Shown: in pieces, positions 39,143 through 48,000 of the stretch
Numbering within the stretch: position 1 is the first letter of the stretch
How the letters are laid out: each line of letters starts with the position of its first letter
Assembly (NCBI RefSeq): GCF_009617755.1
Contig: NZ_BGZH01000002.1
Location: 62,001-126,000 of the forward strand
Length of the DNA stretch: 64,000 nucleotides
Reading direction: 5' to 3'
Source: Marinobacter salsuginis
GTDB taxonomy: Bacteria > Pseudomonadota > Gammaproteobacteria > Pseudomonadales > Oleiphilaceae
The notes under the pieces: generated by a model
Seen by the model: only the letters and a program-made list of their open reading frames with translations
What the model was told of the DNA's origin: nothing
Databases searched by the model: none
Made by a program: the position numbers and the translations under genes

Positions 39143-39673
39143 ATGCGTAATCCATCCAAAGCGATCCTTTTTTCTCTCCTGATCGCCATTCCCGCACCGC
39201 TGGTGCTTGCCATTTTGCTGTCTTTCACCCCAGAGCCTCTTCGCCTGATCGCTGCGGGCCAACTTGTGGAAGCCCTGGGTAGCAACCGTGGCATCGCAGC
39301 CTACATTATCTCGCTGATCGTTTTCGGCATTGCGGGCTTCCTGGCCATTGCGTTGTCAGTCAAGAAACCGGCCGAAAAGCAACAAACATCCCGGTCGAGC
39401 AACCGTGCACCCAGCCAGAGCCGCGATGACGATGATGACGGCTATGACGAAAGCAGCCCTGAGGGTAACGAGGAAGGCACCGTAAAGTGGTTCAACGTCA
39501 AGAAAGGCTTCGGCTTCATCGTGCGCGACAGTGGTGATGAAGTATTCGTTCACTTCCGTGCCATTCGTGGCCGCGGGCGCCGGGTTCTGCGCCAGGGTCA
39601 ACTGGTACGCTTTAACGTTGTGGAAGCAGACAAAGGCCTCCAGGCCGACAACGTGTCCATCCTGAGCGACTGA
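39143..39673 (+). CDS. Membrane-anchored cold-shock domain protein
   Basis: The 176-residue protein has two membrane segments (about residues 7-28 and 50-72), an acidic Asp-rich linker ([11 protein letters not shown], about 95-105) and a complete cold-shock domain at the C-terminus: [18 protein letters not shown] (RNP1) and EVFVHFRAI (RNP2). The last part would bind single-stranded RNA or DNA at the cytoplasmic face. The start at 39143 has GGAG upstream and begins the first membrane helix; ATG at 39125 is an alternative. Most cold-shock proteins are free 70-residue proteins, so the membrane form is notable. Its role is unknown. Confidence 0.82.
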   Translation: MRNPSKAILFSLLIAIPAPLVLAILLSFTPEPLRLIAAGQLVEALGSNRGIAAYIISLIVFGIAGFLAIALSVKKPAEKQQTSRSSNRAPSQSRDDDDDGYDESSPEGNEEGTVKWFNVKKGFGFIVRDSGDEVFVHFRAIRGRGRRVLRQGQLVRFNVVEADKGLQADNVSILSD

Positions 39674-39685
39674 ATCGCCCGCTAA

Positions 39686-39715
39686 AAAGAGAGGCAGCCC
39701 ACGGGCTGCCTCTTT
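39686..39715. terminator. Bidirectional terminator
   Basis: AAAGAGAGGCAGCCC-ACG-GGCTGCCTCTTT is a near-perfect stem with a three-base loop. It lies between the cold-shock gene and the leftward gene whose stop it touches. Confidence 0.85.
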
Positions 39716-40104
39716 CAGTTCCAGACGACCTGTTGCTCGCCCCGGTGGTCCAATCGCCACCATTTCTCATCCTCTACAGGCTCCCCTTCTGTCCAGTCTC
39801 CCGGGCTGCAACGAATCTCGGTATCCATTGCACGCCAGGCACTGCGCGCGCAGTCCAGATCACTGTTCCAGGGCACCCTGGGGCCTTCAATAACCAGTGA
39901 CGTAAATCGTTTCCCGAAAGCTCCGGGATAAAGCGATATCCGAAGTCTTTCGCCCTCGTAGCGGCCAACGCCCTTGATCACGCGTGTCGCCTCACCATCA
40001 TCGAGTTCCAGTTCGTCCAGGTGATTCTCTAGCCACCCTGACACCGCACCCGGTTCCAGATCACGAATGTAAATTTCCAGATCCTGCACCCGCTGAATCT
40101 CCAT
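39715..40104 (-). CDS. Hypothetical protein, small partner of the Clp_N/P-loop gene
   Basis: The 129-residue protein (starting MEIQRVQDLEIYIRDLEPGA) is acidic, has no signal peptide or membrane segment, and I do not recognise a family. It shows alternating hydrophobic strands (GERLRISLYPGAFGKRFTSL, RVPWNSDLDCARSAWRAMD), suggesting an alpha/beta fold. The ATG lies inside the end of the upstream gene (44-base overlap), so the two are translationally linked and probably work together. A much longer open frame upstream is only a shadow of that gene. Confidence 0.65.
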   Translation of the reverse strand: MEIQRVQDLEIYIRDLEPGAVSGWLENHLDELELDDGEATRVIKGVGRYEGERLRISLYPGAFGKRFTSLVIEGPRVPWNSDLDCARSAWRAMDTEIRCSPGDWTEGEPVEDEKWWRLDHRGEQQVVWN

Positions 40105-41485
40105 CCTGCTGATTACAATGCAGCACATAGTGAACCGGCCCGGGTCGCGCTGCAACCCAGCGCTCCAGTTCCTGTCGTAAATCTTCAGCAGAAAGCTGAC
40201 GCAAGGTGCCGGCCGCCTTACGCTCATGCCAGGCCACCTCTGCCGCCACCCGATGAAGCTGTATCTCTCCCAGCGATGCTTCGATATCGTCAAGAGGCTC
40301 CTTGCGGGCCAGGGCCACCAGCGACTGACGTCGCAGAGTGTCTTCCTGCCCGGACAGGGCCACCGCCTCGGCCGGGCCCCTTCGAGCAAAGAGATTGAGC
40401 CTGGCAGCCGAGCGCTCCAGCCATTGGAGCATTCCTCCGGGAGTGCTCACACAACGGCTTCGGCGAGAGGCCGCAAACCGGATCACGGAGCGAGGAATCT
40501 GGATATTCCATTGCTTCTCTAAGGCGGCCTGATGTGCCGTCAGAATAGCCTGCCGTTGGACAACGCTGGAAGCCGGCATGGCAAAGATGTCGAGGGTACG
40601 GCCCAGGCGATGCTGGAGTGTGGCGGCCGAACTGCTGTCGGCGGCCTCGCCGGGACCCAGCAGTAGAATCGGCCCGGCCCATTGCAGCAACAACTCAGAG
40701 GCCAAACCATCGGGCAGATTCATCAGCGCAATGAGATCTGCGGGTGAGACATTGTCCAGCACAAGGACCGGCCAGCGCGATGCACCCTCACCGGTCTCGC
40801 CCTGCGCCCGGCGCTCTGGAAGAACCGGAAGATCACTGGCCATGATTTCCGCTTCACGGCGGAGGTCCAGCTCAACATAATCGAGTTCCAGTGTCGGTAG
40901 CAGTGATTGCAGCCACGCTGTTTTACCCGAACCCCGATCACCCCGGACCCAGAGCATGGCTGACGGGGATGCCGCTAGACTGATCGCAACGTCCTCCGCC
41001 AGCTCAACCCACGCGGAATCAGTGACAACCACAGGAGCTCTCTGGAATTCATCGATCGGAGCCGGCTCCCGCTCTTCGGAAGGATCGGGCCAGCGAGGGA
41101 CCAGCTCGAAAACTGCCACATAGGCTTTTTCCTGCAGCCGCTCCGCGTGGCGAACCAACGTCGCAAGCAGCTGCGACCACCCTAGCCATGGGGAATTGCT
41201 GGTTTCCCTGGCCGATGCGAACCAATACATCAACTGGGATGACAACTGTCCTTCACCACCAACTTCCGTCACTATCGGTTGTTCGCACTGAATGGTGCGG
41301 ATGAGTTCATCCATATCCACGCCGCAGCCCCGCAAAAAGCGGACAATATCGGGTACAGAGTCCAGCAGGGCAAGCAGGTAGTCTTCAGCGGTAATCACCG
41401 AGCCGCCACGGCGTTCAACGCTTTCCCGGGCTCGTAGTAAAGCGGTCTGGCACTGGGGATCCAGGCATCCTTGCCAATCGTCCAT
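40061..41485 (-). CDS. Clp N-domain protein with a P-loop ATPase-like module
   Basis: The 474-residue protein starts with a Clp_N-like helical repeat domain (about residues 8-120, GSVITAEDYLLALLDSVPDI and ELIRTIQCEQ) as in ClpA/ClpB/TssH. A P-loop NTPase-like region follows, with Walker A GDRGSGKT (about 182-189) and a Walker B-like VLVLDN in which the catalytic Glu is replaced by Asn. A second AAA module, the middle domain and a ClpP-docking loop are absent. It may be an inactive or adaptor-like relative, or a STAND-type switch. Function unknown. It overlaps the next small gene. Confidence 0.65.
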   Translation of the reverse strand: MDDWQGCLDPQCQTALLRARESVERRGGSVITAEDYLLALLDSVPDIVRFLRGCGVDMDELIRTIQCEQPIVTEVGGEGQLSSQLMYWFASARETSNSPWLGWSQLLATLVRHAERLQEKAYVAVFELVPRWPDPSEEREPAPIDEFQRAPVVVTDSAWVELAEDVAISLAASPSAMLWVRGDRGSGKTAWLQSLLPTLELDYVELDLRREAEIMASDLPVLPERRAQGETGEGASRWPVLVLDNVSPADLIALMNLPDGLASELLLQWAGPILLLGPGEAADSSSAATLQHRLGRTLDIFAMPASSVVQRQAILTAHQAALEKQWNIQIPRSVIRFAASRRSRCVSTPGGMLQWLERSAARLNLFARRGPAEAVALSGQEDTLRRQSLVALARKEPLDDIEASLGEIQLHRVAAEVAWHERKAAGTLRQLSAEDLRQELERWVAARPGPVHYVLHCNQQDGDSAGAGSGNLHS

Positions 41486-41588
41486 CGAACGTCTCCATGT
41501 TCTTGATGCATCATCCTGATGCGAAAGCTTTGTTGCGGATTGTTATTGTATCACGCTCTGGCCCCACGCGGCGGCCCGCCTGCAGGGC

Positions 41589-42029
41589 TCACCAGGTACC
41601 ATTGTTTTCCATGCTGGCCCAGGGTTCTTTCGGTGGAAGCGCCTCACCTTTCTGCAAAAGCTCGATAGAGATGTTATCCGGGGTCCGGATAAAAGCCATA
41701 TGCCCATCACGGGGCGGGCGATTAATGGTTACGCCATTGGATTTGAGGTGCTCGCAAAGCGCATAAATGTCGTCCACCCGGTAAGCAAGGTGGCCAAAAT
41801 TGCGCCCGCCAGTGTACTCTTCAGGATCCCAGTTATAGGTGAGCTCGATCATCGGCGCCCGGTCTTCTCGGGCACGCGCCTCGTCTTCCGGCGCAGCCAG
41901 GAAAACCAGGGTAAACCGGCCTTTGTCGCTACTCTTGCGACTGATTTCAATCATTCCCAGCAAATCGCAAAAGAAATGCAGCGTCTCTTCCAGATTACTC
42001 ACCCGGATCATGGTGTGAAGATATTGCAT
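41589..42029 (-). CDS. gloA: Lactoylglutathione lyase (glyoxalase I)
   Basis: This VOC-fold enzyme converts the methylglyoxal-glutathione adduct to lactoylglutathione. The 146-residue protein has [40 protein letters not shown] and [18 protein letters not shown], plus [14 protein letters not shown]. The metal ligands His, Glu, His and Glu are in the expected places. The start at 42029 is fixed by AAGGAGGC; the longer open frame is not needed. Confidence 0.92.
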   Translation of the reverse strand: MQYLHTMIRVSNLEETLHFFCDLLGMIEISRKSSDKGRFTLVFLAAPEDEARAREDRAPMIELTYNWDPEEYTGGRNFGHLAYRVDDIYALCEHLKSNGVTINRPPRDGHMAFIRTPDNISIELLQKGEALPPKEPWASMENNGTW

Positions 42030-42103
42030 GTAGCCTCCTTCAGAAGTGAAGTGAAGTGAACTGATCATCGTGCCTTGCGGACAGTTTACGGTATTCTGGC
42101 CAT

Positions 42104-43003
42104 ATGGATGCAAAAACAGCCCCCTACTCTGCTTCTGAGCTGACCACCCCCGCGGTCCGACACCTTGCCTGGATATGCCAGGCACCTCAGCTGTTGCAGT
42201 CACCGCTGACGTTTGAGCCAGGTCGCTTTCTGCCTGATGATGTAACGGAAAAAATTAAAGCCTGGGATCACAATCCGCAAACAGCACCGCCTCTGCTGAG
42301 AGAACCGCCCCAGAAACGGCTCGGGTTCTACTTCGAACGGCTTTACCGGGTATTGCTGGAAGATCTGCTGGGCTGGGAAGTTCTGCTTCAAAACCAACAG
42401 ATACAGTCCAACGGGCGAACCATCGGCGAACTGGATTTTGTCGTGCACAATCGGAATGAAGATCGAATTGAGCACCACGAAATTGCCATCAAGTATTACC
42501 TAGGGGTTCCGGAGCACAGCGAGAGAACCCTGTGGTATGGACCGAACGCCCGGGATCGGCTGGACCTGAAAGCAGATCGGATGTTGCGCTTGCAAAGCCA
42601 GCGAACCACGCTGCCCGAAGCCAGGGCGCTGCTGGCAGACATGGGTATCAAAGAACCTGTCATGCCCCGCATTTTCATGCCCGGATACCTTTTTTACCCG
42701 ACCGGAACACAGGTGAGCGCCCCACAGTCCGTGCCTGCAAATCACCTTCGAGGCCAGTGGTGCTACCTCTCACAGGTTGAATCATCGGACCTTCCCGGTT
42801 GGGTGCTCCTGAACAAACCCCACTGGATCGGCCCGTGGCGTCAATACGAATCCCCCGCTCCTGATGCAGTGAATGCCGCACTGGCCACCATCGAACGCGC
42901 CGAGATCCCGCTCTTGTTCGCGAAGCTGAAGCAGAATTCCGTCACCGGCCTCTGGCAGGAAACCAATCGCTTATTCGTAGTGCCGGACAGCTGGCCAGGG
43001 TGA
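42104..43003 (+). CDS. DUF1853 family protein
   Basis: The 299-residue protein matches DUF1853 as I recall it: [16 protein letters not shown] at the N-terminus, [20 protein letters not shown], then [20 protein letters not shown] followed by AIKYYLG. The ELD...EIAIKYY arrangement resembles the PD-(D/E)xK nuclease core (Glu/Asp, Glu-x-Lys), so a nucleic-acid-related enzyme is possible, but no activity is known to me. It has no signal peptide. It is monocistronic here and divergent from gloA. Confidence 0.8.
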   Translation: MDAKTAPYSASELTTPAVRHLAWICQAPQLLQSPLTFEPGRFLPDDVTEKIKAWDHNPQTAPPLLREPPQKRLGFYFERLYRVLLEDLLGWEVLLQNQQIQSNGRTIGELDFVVHNRNEDRIEHHEIAIKYYLGVPEHSERTLWYGPNARDRLDLKADRMLRLQSQRTTLPEARALLADMGIKEPVMPRIFMPGYLFYPTGTQVSAPQSVPANHLRGQWCYLSQVESSDLPGWVLLNKPHWIGPWRQYESPAPDAVNAALATIERAEIPLLFAKLKQNSVTGLWQETNRLFVVPDSWPG

Positions 43004-43007
43004 ATGA

Positions 43008-43592
43008 TCAGCGATCAATCAGATCACTTGCCCACTGCGGCAAATTATCCTGCAAGGCACACCACTGCCCATTTTCGCAGACCGCGACGCGTACGTAAGG
43101 CTGATCAAGGCGCGAGTTATCGACCAGGTGCAATTCGTCCGCCAGACCAATGCATTGGCGCAGATTCGCCAGCGTTCGTGGAATCCTTGACTCGATCTTG
43201 GCTTCTGGGACGTTGTGGCCGCCGGCTGTTACCCGGGAAGCGACCCGCGCCTTGTTCAGGGAGGGCAATTCCAGATGGAAGTAAAACATCCGAACCCGAA
43301 ATCCGGCGGCTTTGGCTGTCCCGACAAAATCCACTTTCGAGGGGTGGGAGAAGACGGTTTCGAAGCAGAAGGTCTGCCTCTCCTCAATCAGCCTGAGCCG
43401 TTCCCTTTCCGCAATCAGTGCTGCCTCGTAACTGTGCTTTTCGGGCGCGTCCGGCCACATGCTGCGGGCAATATTATCGGCGTTTACCAGCGGAATCTTC
43501 CGGCGGGCCAGGAACCGCTCATAAAATGTGGTTTTGCCCGCACCGTTACCGCCAACCAGCAGCCAGAGCTCAGGCTGCGTTGTCACGGTCAC
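43008..43592 (-). CDS. Zeta toxin-like P-loop kinase
   Basis: The 194-residue protein has the Walker A LVGGNGAGKTTFYERFL (about residues 12-28), then PLVNADNIARSMWPD, CFETVFSHPSKVDFV and GFRVRMFYFHLELPSLNKAR with VASRVTAGGHNVPEAKIESR, the zeta-toxin/PezT layout. Such toxins phosphorylate UDP-sugar cell-wall precursors. It lacks the usual epsilon/PezA antitoxin next to it. Instead its start overlaps a ParD-like gene by 23 bases, so it may be the toxin of a hybrid pair or a house-keeping kinase. Toxicity is unproven. Confidence 0.75.
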   Translation of the reverse strand: MTVTTQPELWLLVGGNGAGKTTFYERFLARRKIPLVNADNIARSMWPDAPEKHSYEAALIAERERLRLIEERQTFCFETVFSHPSKVDFVGTAKAAGFRVRMFYFHLELPSLNKARVASRVTAGGHNVPEAKIESRIPRTLANLRQCIGLADELHLVDNSRLDQPYVRVAVCENGQWCALQDNLPQWASDLIDR

Positions 43593-43983
43593 TCAGTGCC
43601 TCAAAGCGTCCATTGCGAAACTGACCGATTTCCCGGGAGCCATCCGGATATATGGCTTCCAGATAGCCCGGTTTCTCTCCAGACGCCTGATACACCGTAC
43701 GCCCGCGGCTGATAGAGCGCTCCAGTTCGCCACTTGCCCGGGCCTGATCCACCTCAGCCCAGAGGTCATCGCTGGAAACCGGCTCGGCCACCACCGGCTC
43801 AACCCTCACCTGCCGAATACCCTGGAGAATGGCAATCAGATCTTCGGCGCTCACGTCGCTGGCGACGGCACGCCCTATCTCGGCCCAGTACTCTATCTGC
43901 TTGGGTGTCGAGCGTCGATGGACCGCACCTTCCGCCGCAGCGTGGCGAACTAATGTGTCGTCAAGACGAACAGCGGTTGTCAT
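43570..43983 (-). CDS. ParD-like antitoxin family protein
   Basis: The 137-residue protein starts TTAVRLDDTLVRHAAAEGAV and goes on with RRSTPKQIEYWAEIGRAV, a ribbon-helix-helix-type DNA-binding N-terminus as in ParD-like proteins. The C-terminal part (about residues 100-130, YQASGEKPGYLEAIYPDGSR) is a short beta-rich extension. Canonical ParD proteins are about 80 residues, so this is long. It is encoded upstream of and overlaps the zeta-like kinase. A large palindrome upstream could be its operator. Confidence 0.72.
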   Translation of the reverse strand: MTTAVRLDDTLVRHAAAEGAVHRRSTPKQIEYWAEIGRAVASDVSAEDLIAILQGIRQVRVEPVVAEPVSSDDLWAEVDQARASGELERSISRGRTVYQASGEKPGYLEAIYPDGSREIGQFRNGRFEALSDRDNAA

Positions 43984-44025
43984 GGTGACCTCCAGATAAG
44001 ATACCTGCTTACTTGCTACAGATTA

Positions 44026-44059
44026 TTGCATTTGTTGCAGATCGCTACAACTGATGCAA
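44026..44059. promoter_or_regulatory. Palindromic operator candidate upstream of the ParD-like gene
   Basis: TTGCATTTGTTG and CAACTGATGCAA are nearly perfect inverted arms (10 of 12) around a 10-base centre. The site lies 43-76 bases ahead of the ParD-like ATG in the gap shared with the divergent oxidoreductase. Antitoxins of this fold commonly repress their own operon from such sites. Confidence 0.5.
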
Positions 44060-44153
44060 AACATTTCAATCACATCGCCATGGCCAGAAGGTTGACCGGC
44101 ACCGGAATCTGCTGCACCCTAATCTGGTTTCATTATGCAACCGGAGAGAACAA

Positions 44154-45179
44154 GTGAGCGAATACAGGAACCGAGCCGTTGTACTCAAACAGCGCCCCCA
44201 GGGTGAAATTCAACAAGGCGATCTGGTGTTGGAAGAGCGCCCCGTTCGCTCCCCCAATGAGGGTGAGGTGGTCGCACAGGTGCTCTGGCTGTCGCTGGAT
44301 CCTTACATGCGCCCTCGTATGAACGATGCCAAAGGTTACATGGACCCTATCGGCATCGACGAGCCAATTGTCGGCGAGAGCGTTGCCCGGGTGGTGGAAT
44401 CCCGCTCGGACGCCCTGAAGGTCGGTGATCTGGTCACTTGTTATTCCGGTTGGCAGGAATACGTTACCTTCCCGGGCGATGCGCCGATGGTGTACAAGAT
44501 TCAGCAGCGAGACAACGTACCCCTGCAAGCCTATCTCGGCGTTGCCGGTATGCCTGGGCGCACGGGGTACTGCGGCCTGATGTACGTGGGTAAGCCGAAA
44601 GCCGGCGAAACCGTGGTTGTCTCTGCCGCTTCCGGGCCTGTAGGAACCGTCGTTGGCCAGACTGCCAAATCAGAGGGCTGCCGGGTTGTTGGCGTTGCCG
44701 GCGGCCCCGAAAAGTGCAATTACGTGGTCAATGAGCTGGGTTTCGACGCCTGTGTGGATTACAAGGCCGGCAATCTGGAAGCAGACCTGAAAGCGGCCTG
44801 CCCTGACGGCATCGATATCTACTTTGAAAACGTGGGTGGTGCCGTGACGCGCGCCGTGGCACCGCTGTTGAACACGGGCGCCCGGGTGCCCATCTGCGGT
44901 TTCGTATCCGCCTACAATGCGACGGATATGGCCAGCGTGGAAACCCCGTTTCACGTCCTCAAGGCACTGGACCCAGTACCCGAACACCGGTTTTTCCTGG
45001 TGACCGAATGGCAGGACCAGCACCAGGAGATCACCGACATTCTGGCCTCACGGGTCGCTTCCGGTGAACTGAAATATCGGGAAACTGTTGCCGAAGGGCT
45101 GGAAAATGCCGTTGACGCCTTCAAGGGCATGCTCAAGGGCCAGAACTTCGGCAAGCAGCTGGTTCATATCGCAGACTAA
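44154..45179 (+). CDS. NADP-dependent oxidoreductase, MDR superfamily (CurA/leukotriene B4 dehydrogenase type)
   Basis: The 341-residue cytosolic enzyme begins at GTG with GGAGAG upstream. It shows LSLDPYMRPRMNDAKGYMDP, VGESVARVVES, VVSAASGPVGTVVGQTAK (nucleotide-binding), CRVVGVAGGPEKCNYVVNEL, DIYFENVGGAV and the C-terminal GQNFGKQLVH. Zinc ligands are absent, as usual for this group. Members reduce the double bond of conjugated enals, enones or curcumin-like compounds with NADPH. It is divergent from the ParD-like gene. Confidence 0.88.
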   Translation: MSEYRNRAVVLKQRPQGEIQQGDLVLEERPVRSPNEGEVVAQVLWLSLDPYMRPRMNDAKGYMDPIGIDEPIVGESVARVVESRSDALKVGDLVTCYSGWQEYVTFPGDAPMVYKIQQRDNVPLQAYLGVAGMPGRTGYCGLMYVGKPKAGETVVVSAASGPVGTVVGQTAKSEGCRVVGVAGGPEKCNYVVNELGFDACVDYKAGNLEADLKAACPDGIDIYFENVGGAVTRAVAPLLNTGARVPICGFVSAYNATDMASVETPFHVLKALDPVPEHRFFLVTEWQDQHQEITDILASRVASGELKYRETVAEGLENAVDAFKGMLKGQNFGKQLVHIAD

Positions 45180-45210
45180 CGAATCCAGGAAGGCGCGACA
45201 GGCTGCCTGC

Positions 45211-46179
45211 TCAGTCGGCAATCTTCAGGAGCACCTTGCCGGTATTTCTATTCTCGGCCACATAGGCCATCGCGTCTTCCAACTGTTCGATCGGCCAGGT
45301 GCTATCGATCAATGGCTCAATCTGGCCGGCGGCCAGCAGCGGCCAGACATGCCGGTAGAGCGCCTGCATGACCTCACCCTTATCCTCGACCGTTCGGGAG
45401 CGGAGTGTGGAACCGATAATACGCTGGCGTTTGACCAGCATGATGCCCAGATCCACCTCGGCCATCCGGCCGCCCATCAGCCCGATCAGTACAATCCGGC
45501 CATCGACATTCAGAACCCGCTGGTCTTCGGCAATGTAGCTGCCACCAACCGGGTCCAGAACCATATCGACTCCGCCCCAGGCTGTAACGGCCTCCACAAA
45601 GGAACCGTCATTCCGGTTCCAGACACCGCTGGCCCCCAGCTTCCGACAAACCTCCAGCTTGACTTTGTCACCGGCAGTGGCGAAGACCGGGTTACCGAAG
45701 GCCGTTGCCAACTGAATGACAGCGGTGCCGAGACCGCTTCCGCCTGCGTGCAGAAGCACCCGTTCGCCCGGTTTCAGTGCCGCTTCGTGGTAAAGGTTCA
45801 GCCAGGCCGTGGCGAGCACCTCGGGAATGGCCGCAGCTTTCTCGAGTGACAAACCCTTGGGGATAGGCAAAACCTGAACTTCGGGCACGACAACATGGGT
45901 CGCGTAACCGCCGCCCGTGAGCAAGGCGCAGACCTCGTCACCGGGCTTGAAACGGGTTACCCCTGATCCCACCGAGGCAATGCGTCCGCTGACTTCCAGC
46001 CCCAGAATGTCAGACGCGCCCGGCGGGGGTGGGTAGACACCCGCCCGCTGCATCAGGTCGGCACGGTTGATGGCTGTCCAGACAACCTCAATTTCAACGT
46101 GGTCCTCCGGCGGCTCCCCCGGCCCTTCCCAGGATTCCCAGTTGAGGTTGCCCCCGGTTACCTTGATTGCTTTGATCAT
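45211..46179 (-). CDS. NAD(P)H quinone oxidoreductase, PIG3 family
   Basis: The 322-residue zinc-free MDR enzyme shows the PIG3 pattern: VVWTAINRADLMQRAGVYPP, GASDILGLEVSGRIASVG, AAIPEVLATAWLNLYHEAAL, LLHAGGSGLGTAVIQLATAF and DMVLDPVGGSYIAEDQRVLN. The enzyme reduces quinones one electron at a time with NADPH. It converges on the CurA-type gene. Regulation is not visible. Confidence 0.88.
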   Translation of the reverse strand: MIKAIKVTGGNLNWESWEGPGEPPEDHVEIEVVWTAINRADLMQRAGVYPPPPGASDILGLEVSGRIASVGSGVTRFKPGDEVCALLTGGGYATHVVVPEVQVLPIPKGLSLEKAAAIPEVLATAWLNLYHEAALKPGERVLLHAGGSGLGTAVIQLATAFGNPVFATAGDKVKLEVCRKLGASGVWNRNDGSFVEAVTAWGGVDMVLDPVGGSYIAEDQRVLNVDGRIVLIGLMGGRMAEVDLGIMLVKRQRIIGSTLRSRTVEDKGEVMQALYRHVWPLLAAGQIEPLIDSTWPIEQLEDAMAYVAENRNTGKVLLKIAD

Positions 46180-46260
46180 GTATCACGTCTCGGCCTTGCT
46201 CATATGGGCACAGGATACCCTATGTTTTTCGAGCATTGCACAAATGACGTTGTCAGATGA

Positions 46261-48000
46261 TCAGACGGTAACTTCCAGGTTGGACAACCACACGCTCTGG
46301 TATGGCTTCAGGGTGATAGAGCCGGAAAGATCATCGATGGTCATCCCGGAAATCAGGTCCTGCCAGTGATCGGTACCAATCAGATTGATGTCGCTCAGGG
46401 CAACCTGTTGCACTTCGTTGCTGATATTGTGAATGCAGAAGATGGACTGATCCCGGCGCATACTCTGGCGCCAGAAACCGAACAACTGAAGCCCAAGATG
46501 CAGGGTGAACTGGGTGGCATTCGGATGAAACGCCGGCTGTTTGCGCCGAATGGCGATCAAACGCTTCAGCTCCTGGAACGCTTTGCTGTGATGGCTCAGG
46601 GGGTCCGCGAGCTTCTGCTCCAGGTCGTCCAGTTGCCACTGACTGCGGTTGATGGACCGCAGCCGACCGGTATGCTCCACTCGCTCCAGATCGTTTTCCG
46701 TCGCCAGCAGACTGTGGATGTAGAACGCGGGAATGCCCTCCAGGGCCAGCATCACGGTGTGCGCGCAGATAAAACGCTGCAGTTGCCAGTGATCCCGCCC
46801 CGACTCCGCCGTGCCCTGAAGTGCGTCGTACAGGGCAATATTGATTTCGTAGGGCTGATCCCGACCATCCGGCGTGCGCCGGAAGGAAACCTTGCCGCCA
46901 AAGGAATCCATGGTGTTGATCAGCCGCTGCTTTTCCTCTTCCGTCAGCAGACCATCCGTCGGCCGCATGCCAACACCATCATGGGAGGCAATAAAGTTCA
47001 GATAGGTGGTGCCCATCTGGGCCGGCGGCATGCTCATCAGCCAGGTTTTCAGGTGCTTGCAGTCACCGGTCACCAGGGTATTGATCAGCAGGGGTGGCAA
47101 CGAGAAGTTGTAGATAACATGGGCTTCGTTGGCGTTGCCGAAGTAGGTCAGGTTTTCCCGGTTGGGTACGTTGGTCTCGGTAATCACCACGGCATCAGGG
47201 CTGTGATGCTCGATCAGCAGCCGGAGGATCTTGATCAGCTCATGGGTTTGCTGCAGATGAATGCAGGGCGTACCCGGTTCCTTCCAGAGAAAGGCGACGG
47301 CATCAAGCCGGAAAATGATAATGCCTCGTTCCAGATAGCGCCGGATGATTGCAGCGAACTCGATCAGCACCTTCGGATTGGCAAAATTCAGATCGACCTG
47401 ATCCTCGCTGAAGGTACACCAGACATACCGCTCGCCATCGTCGGCCTGGACCGGGTTCAGGAGCGGTGAGGTACGGGGACGCACCACGGCACTCAGGTCG
47501 TCTCTCGGATTACCCTCGAAGAAATAATCCTTGCCCGGATCCACCCGTTTGCGGAAGTTCTCGAACCAGCGGCTGCGTGCGGACATATGGTTGATGACCA
47601 GATCCGCCATCAGCTTATAGTCCCTGGCGATACTCTCGATATCCTCCCAATTTCCATGGGACTCGTTCACCGCCAGATAGTCCATGACCGAGAAGCCATC
47701 ATCGGAGCTATAAGGGAAGAACGGCAGTATGTGTACCGACGAAATGGAATCCGACAGACAATCGCCGAGAAACCGATGCAGGGTCTGCAGCGGCTTTTCG
47801 TCCGCCTGCTGCACCGTATCGGCGTAGGTGATCAACACCACATCCGATTCGTCCCAGTTATTCTGATGCGCAGGCGGCGGTTCCTGGTTGGGCGCCAGCC
47901 CCATGGTGGTCAATAACTGCTCGGCCAGAAAGTCACAGTCCAGCTCCGGGTAAACCACCTCCAGCATGGACACCAGCTTCGCTTTCAGAGGCTGGGTCAT
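46261..48000 (-). CDS. GH13_18 phosphorylase, probable glucosylglycerate (or glucosylglycerol) phosphorylase
   Basis: The 579-residue GH13 protein resembles sucrose phosphorylase: SSVHILPFFPYSSDDGFSVM, the nucleophile in IIFRLDAVAFLWKE (about residue 233), the Glu in VVITETNVPNRENL (about 274) and ASHDGVGMRPTDGL with the transition-state Asp. The family phosphorolyses an alpha-glucoside to glucose 1-phosphate plus an acceptor. The neighbouring glucosyl-3-phosphoglycerate synthase, overlapping by ATGA, points to glucosylglycerate. I recall glucosylglycerol phosphorylase activity reported for a Marinobacter member of this subfamily, so that remains open. Sucrose phosphorylase is less likely because no sucrose genes are near. 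Confidence 0.75.
   Translation of the reverse strand: MTQPLKAKLVSMLEVVYPELDCDFLAEQLLTTMGLAPNQEPPPAHQNNWDESDVVLITYADTVQQADEKPLQTLHRFLGDCLSDSISSVHILPFFPYSSDDGFSVMDYLAVNESHGNWEDIESIARDYKLMADLVINHMSARSRWFENFRKRVDPGKDYFFEGNPRDDLSAVVRPRTSPLLNPVQADDGERYVWCTFSEDQVDLNFANPKVLIEFAAIIRRYLERGIIIFRLDAVAFLWKEPGTPCIHLQQTHELIKILRLLIEHHSPDAVVITETNVPNRENLTYFGNANEAHVIYNFSLPPLLINTLVTGDCKHLKTWLMSMPPAQMGTTYLNFIASHDGVGMRPTDGLLTEEEKQRLINTMDSFGGKVSFRRTPDGRDQPYEINIALYDALQGTAESGRDHWQLQRFICAHTVMLALEGIPAFYIHSLLATENDLERVEHTGRLRSINRSQWQLDDLEQKLADPLSHHSKAFQELKRLIAIRRKQPAFHPNATQFTLHLGLQLFGFWRQSMRRDQSIFCIHNISNEVQQVALSDINLIGTDHWQDLISGMTIDDLSGSITLKPYQSVWLSNLEVTV

Noticed and set aside
39715..40389. 224-residue version of the small gene next to the Clp_N protein
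   Set aside because: The extra N-terminus is only the other-frame reading of the Clp_N gene; the ATG at 40104 is the better start.
46261..48000. Sucrose phosphorylase as a firm call
   Set aside because: The fold is the same, but the operon with gpgS, a phosphatase and glycerate kinase points to a glycerate-linked glucoside.
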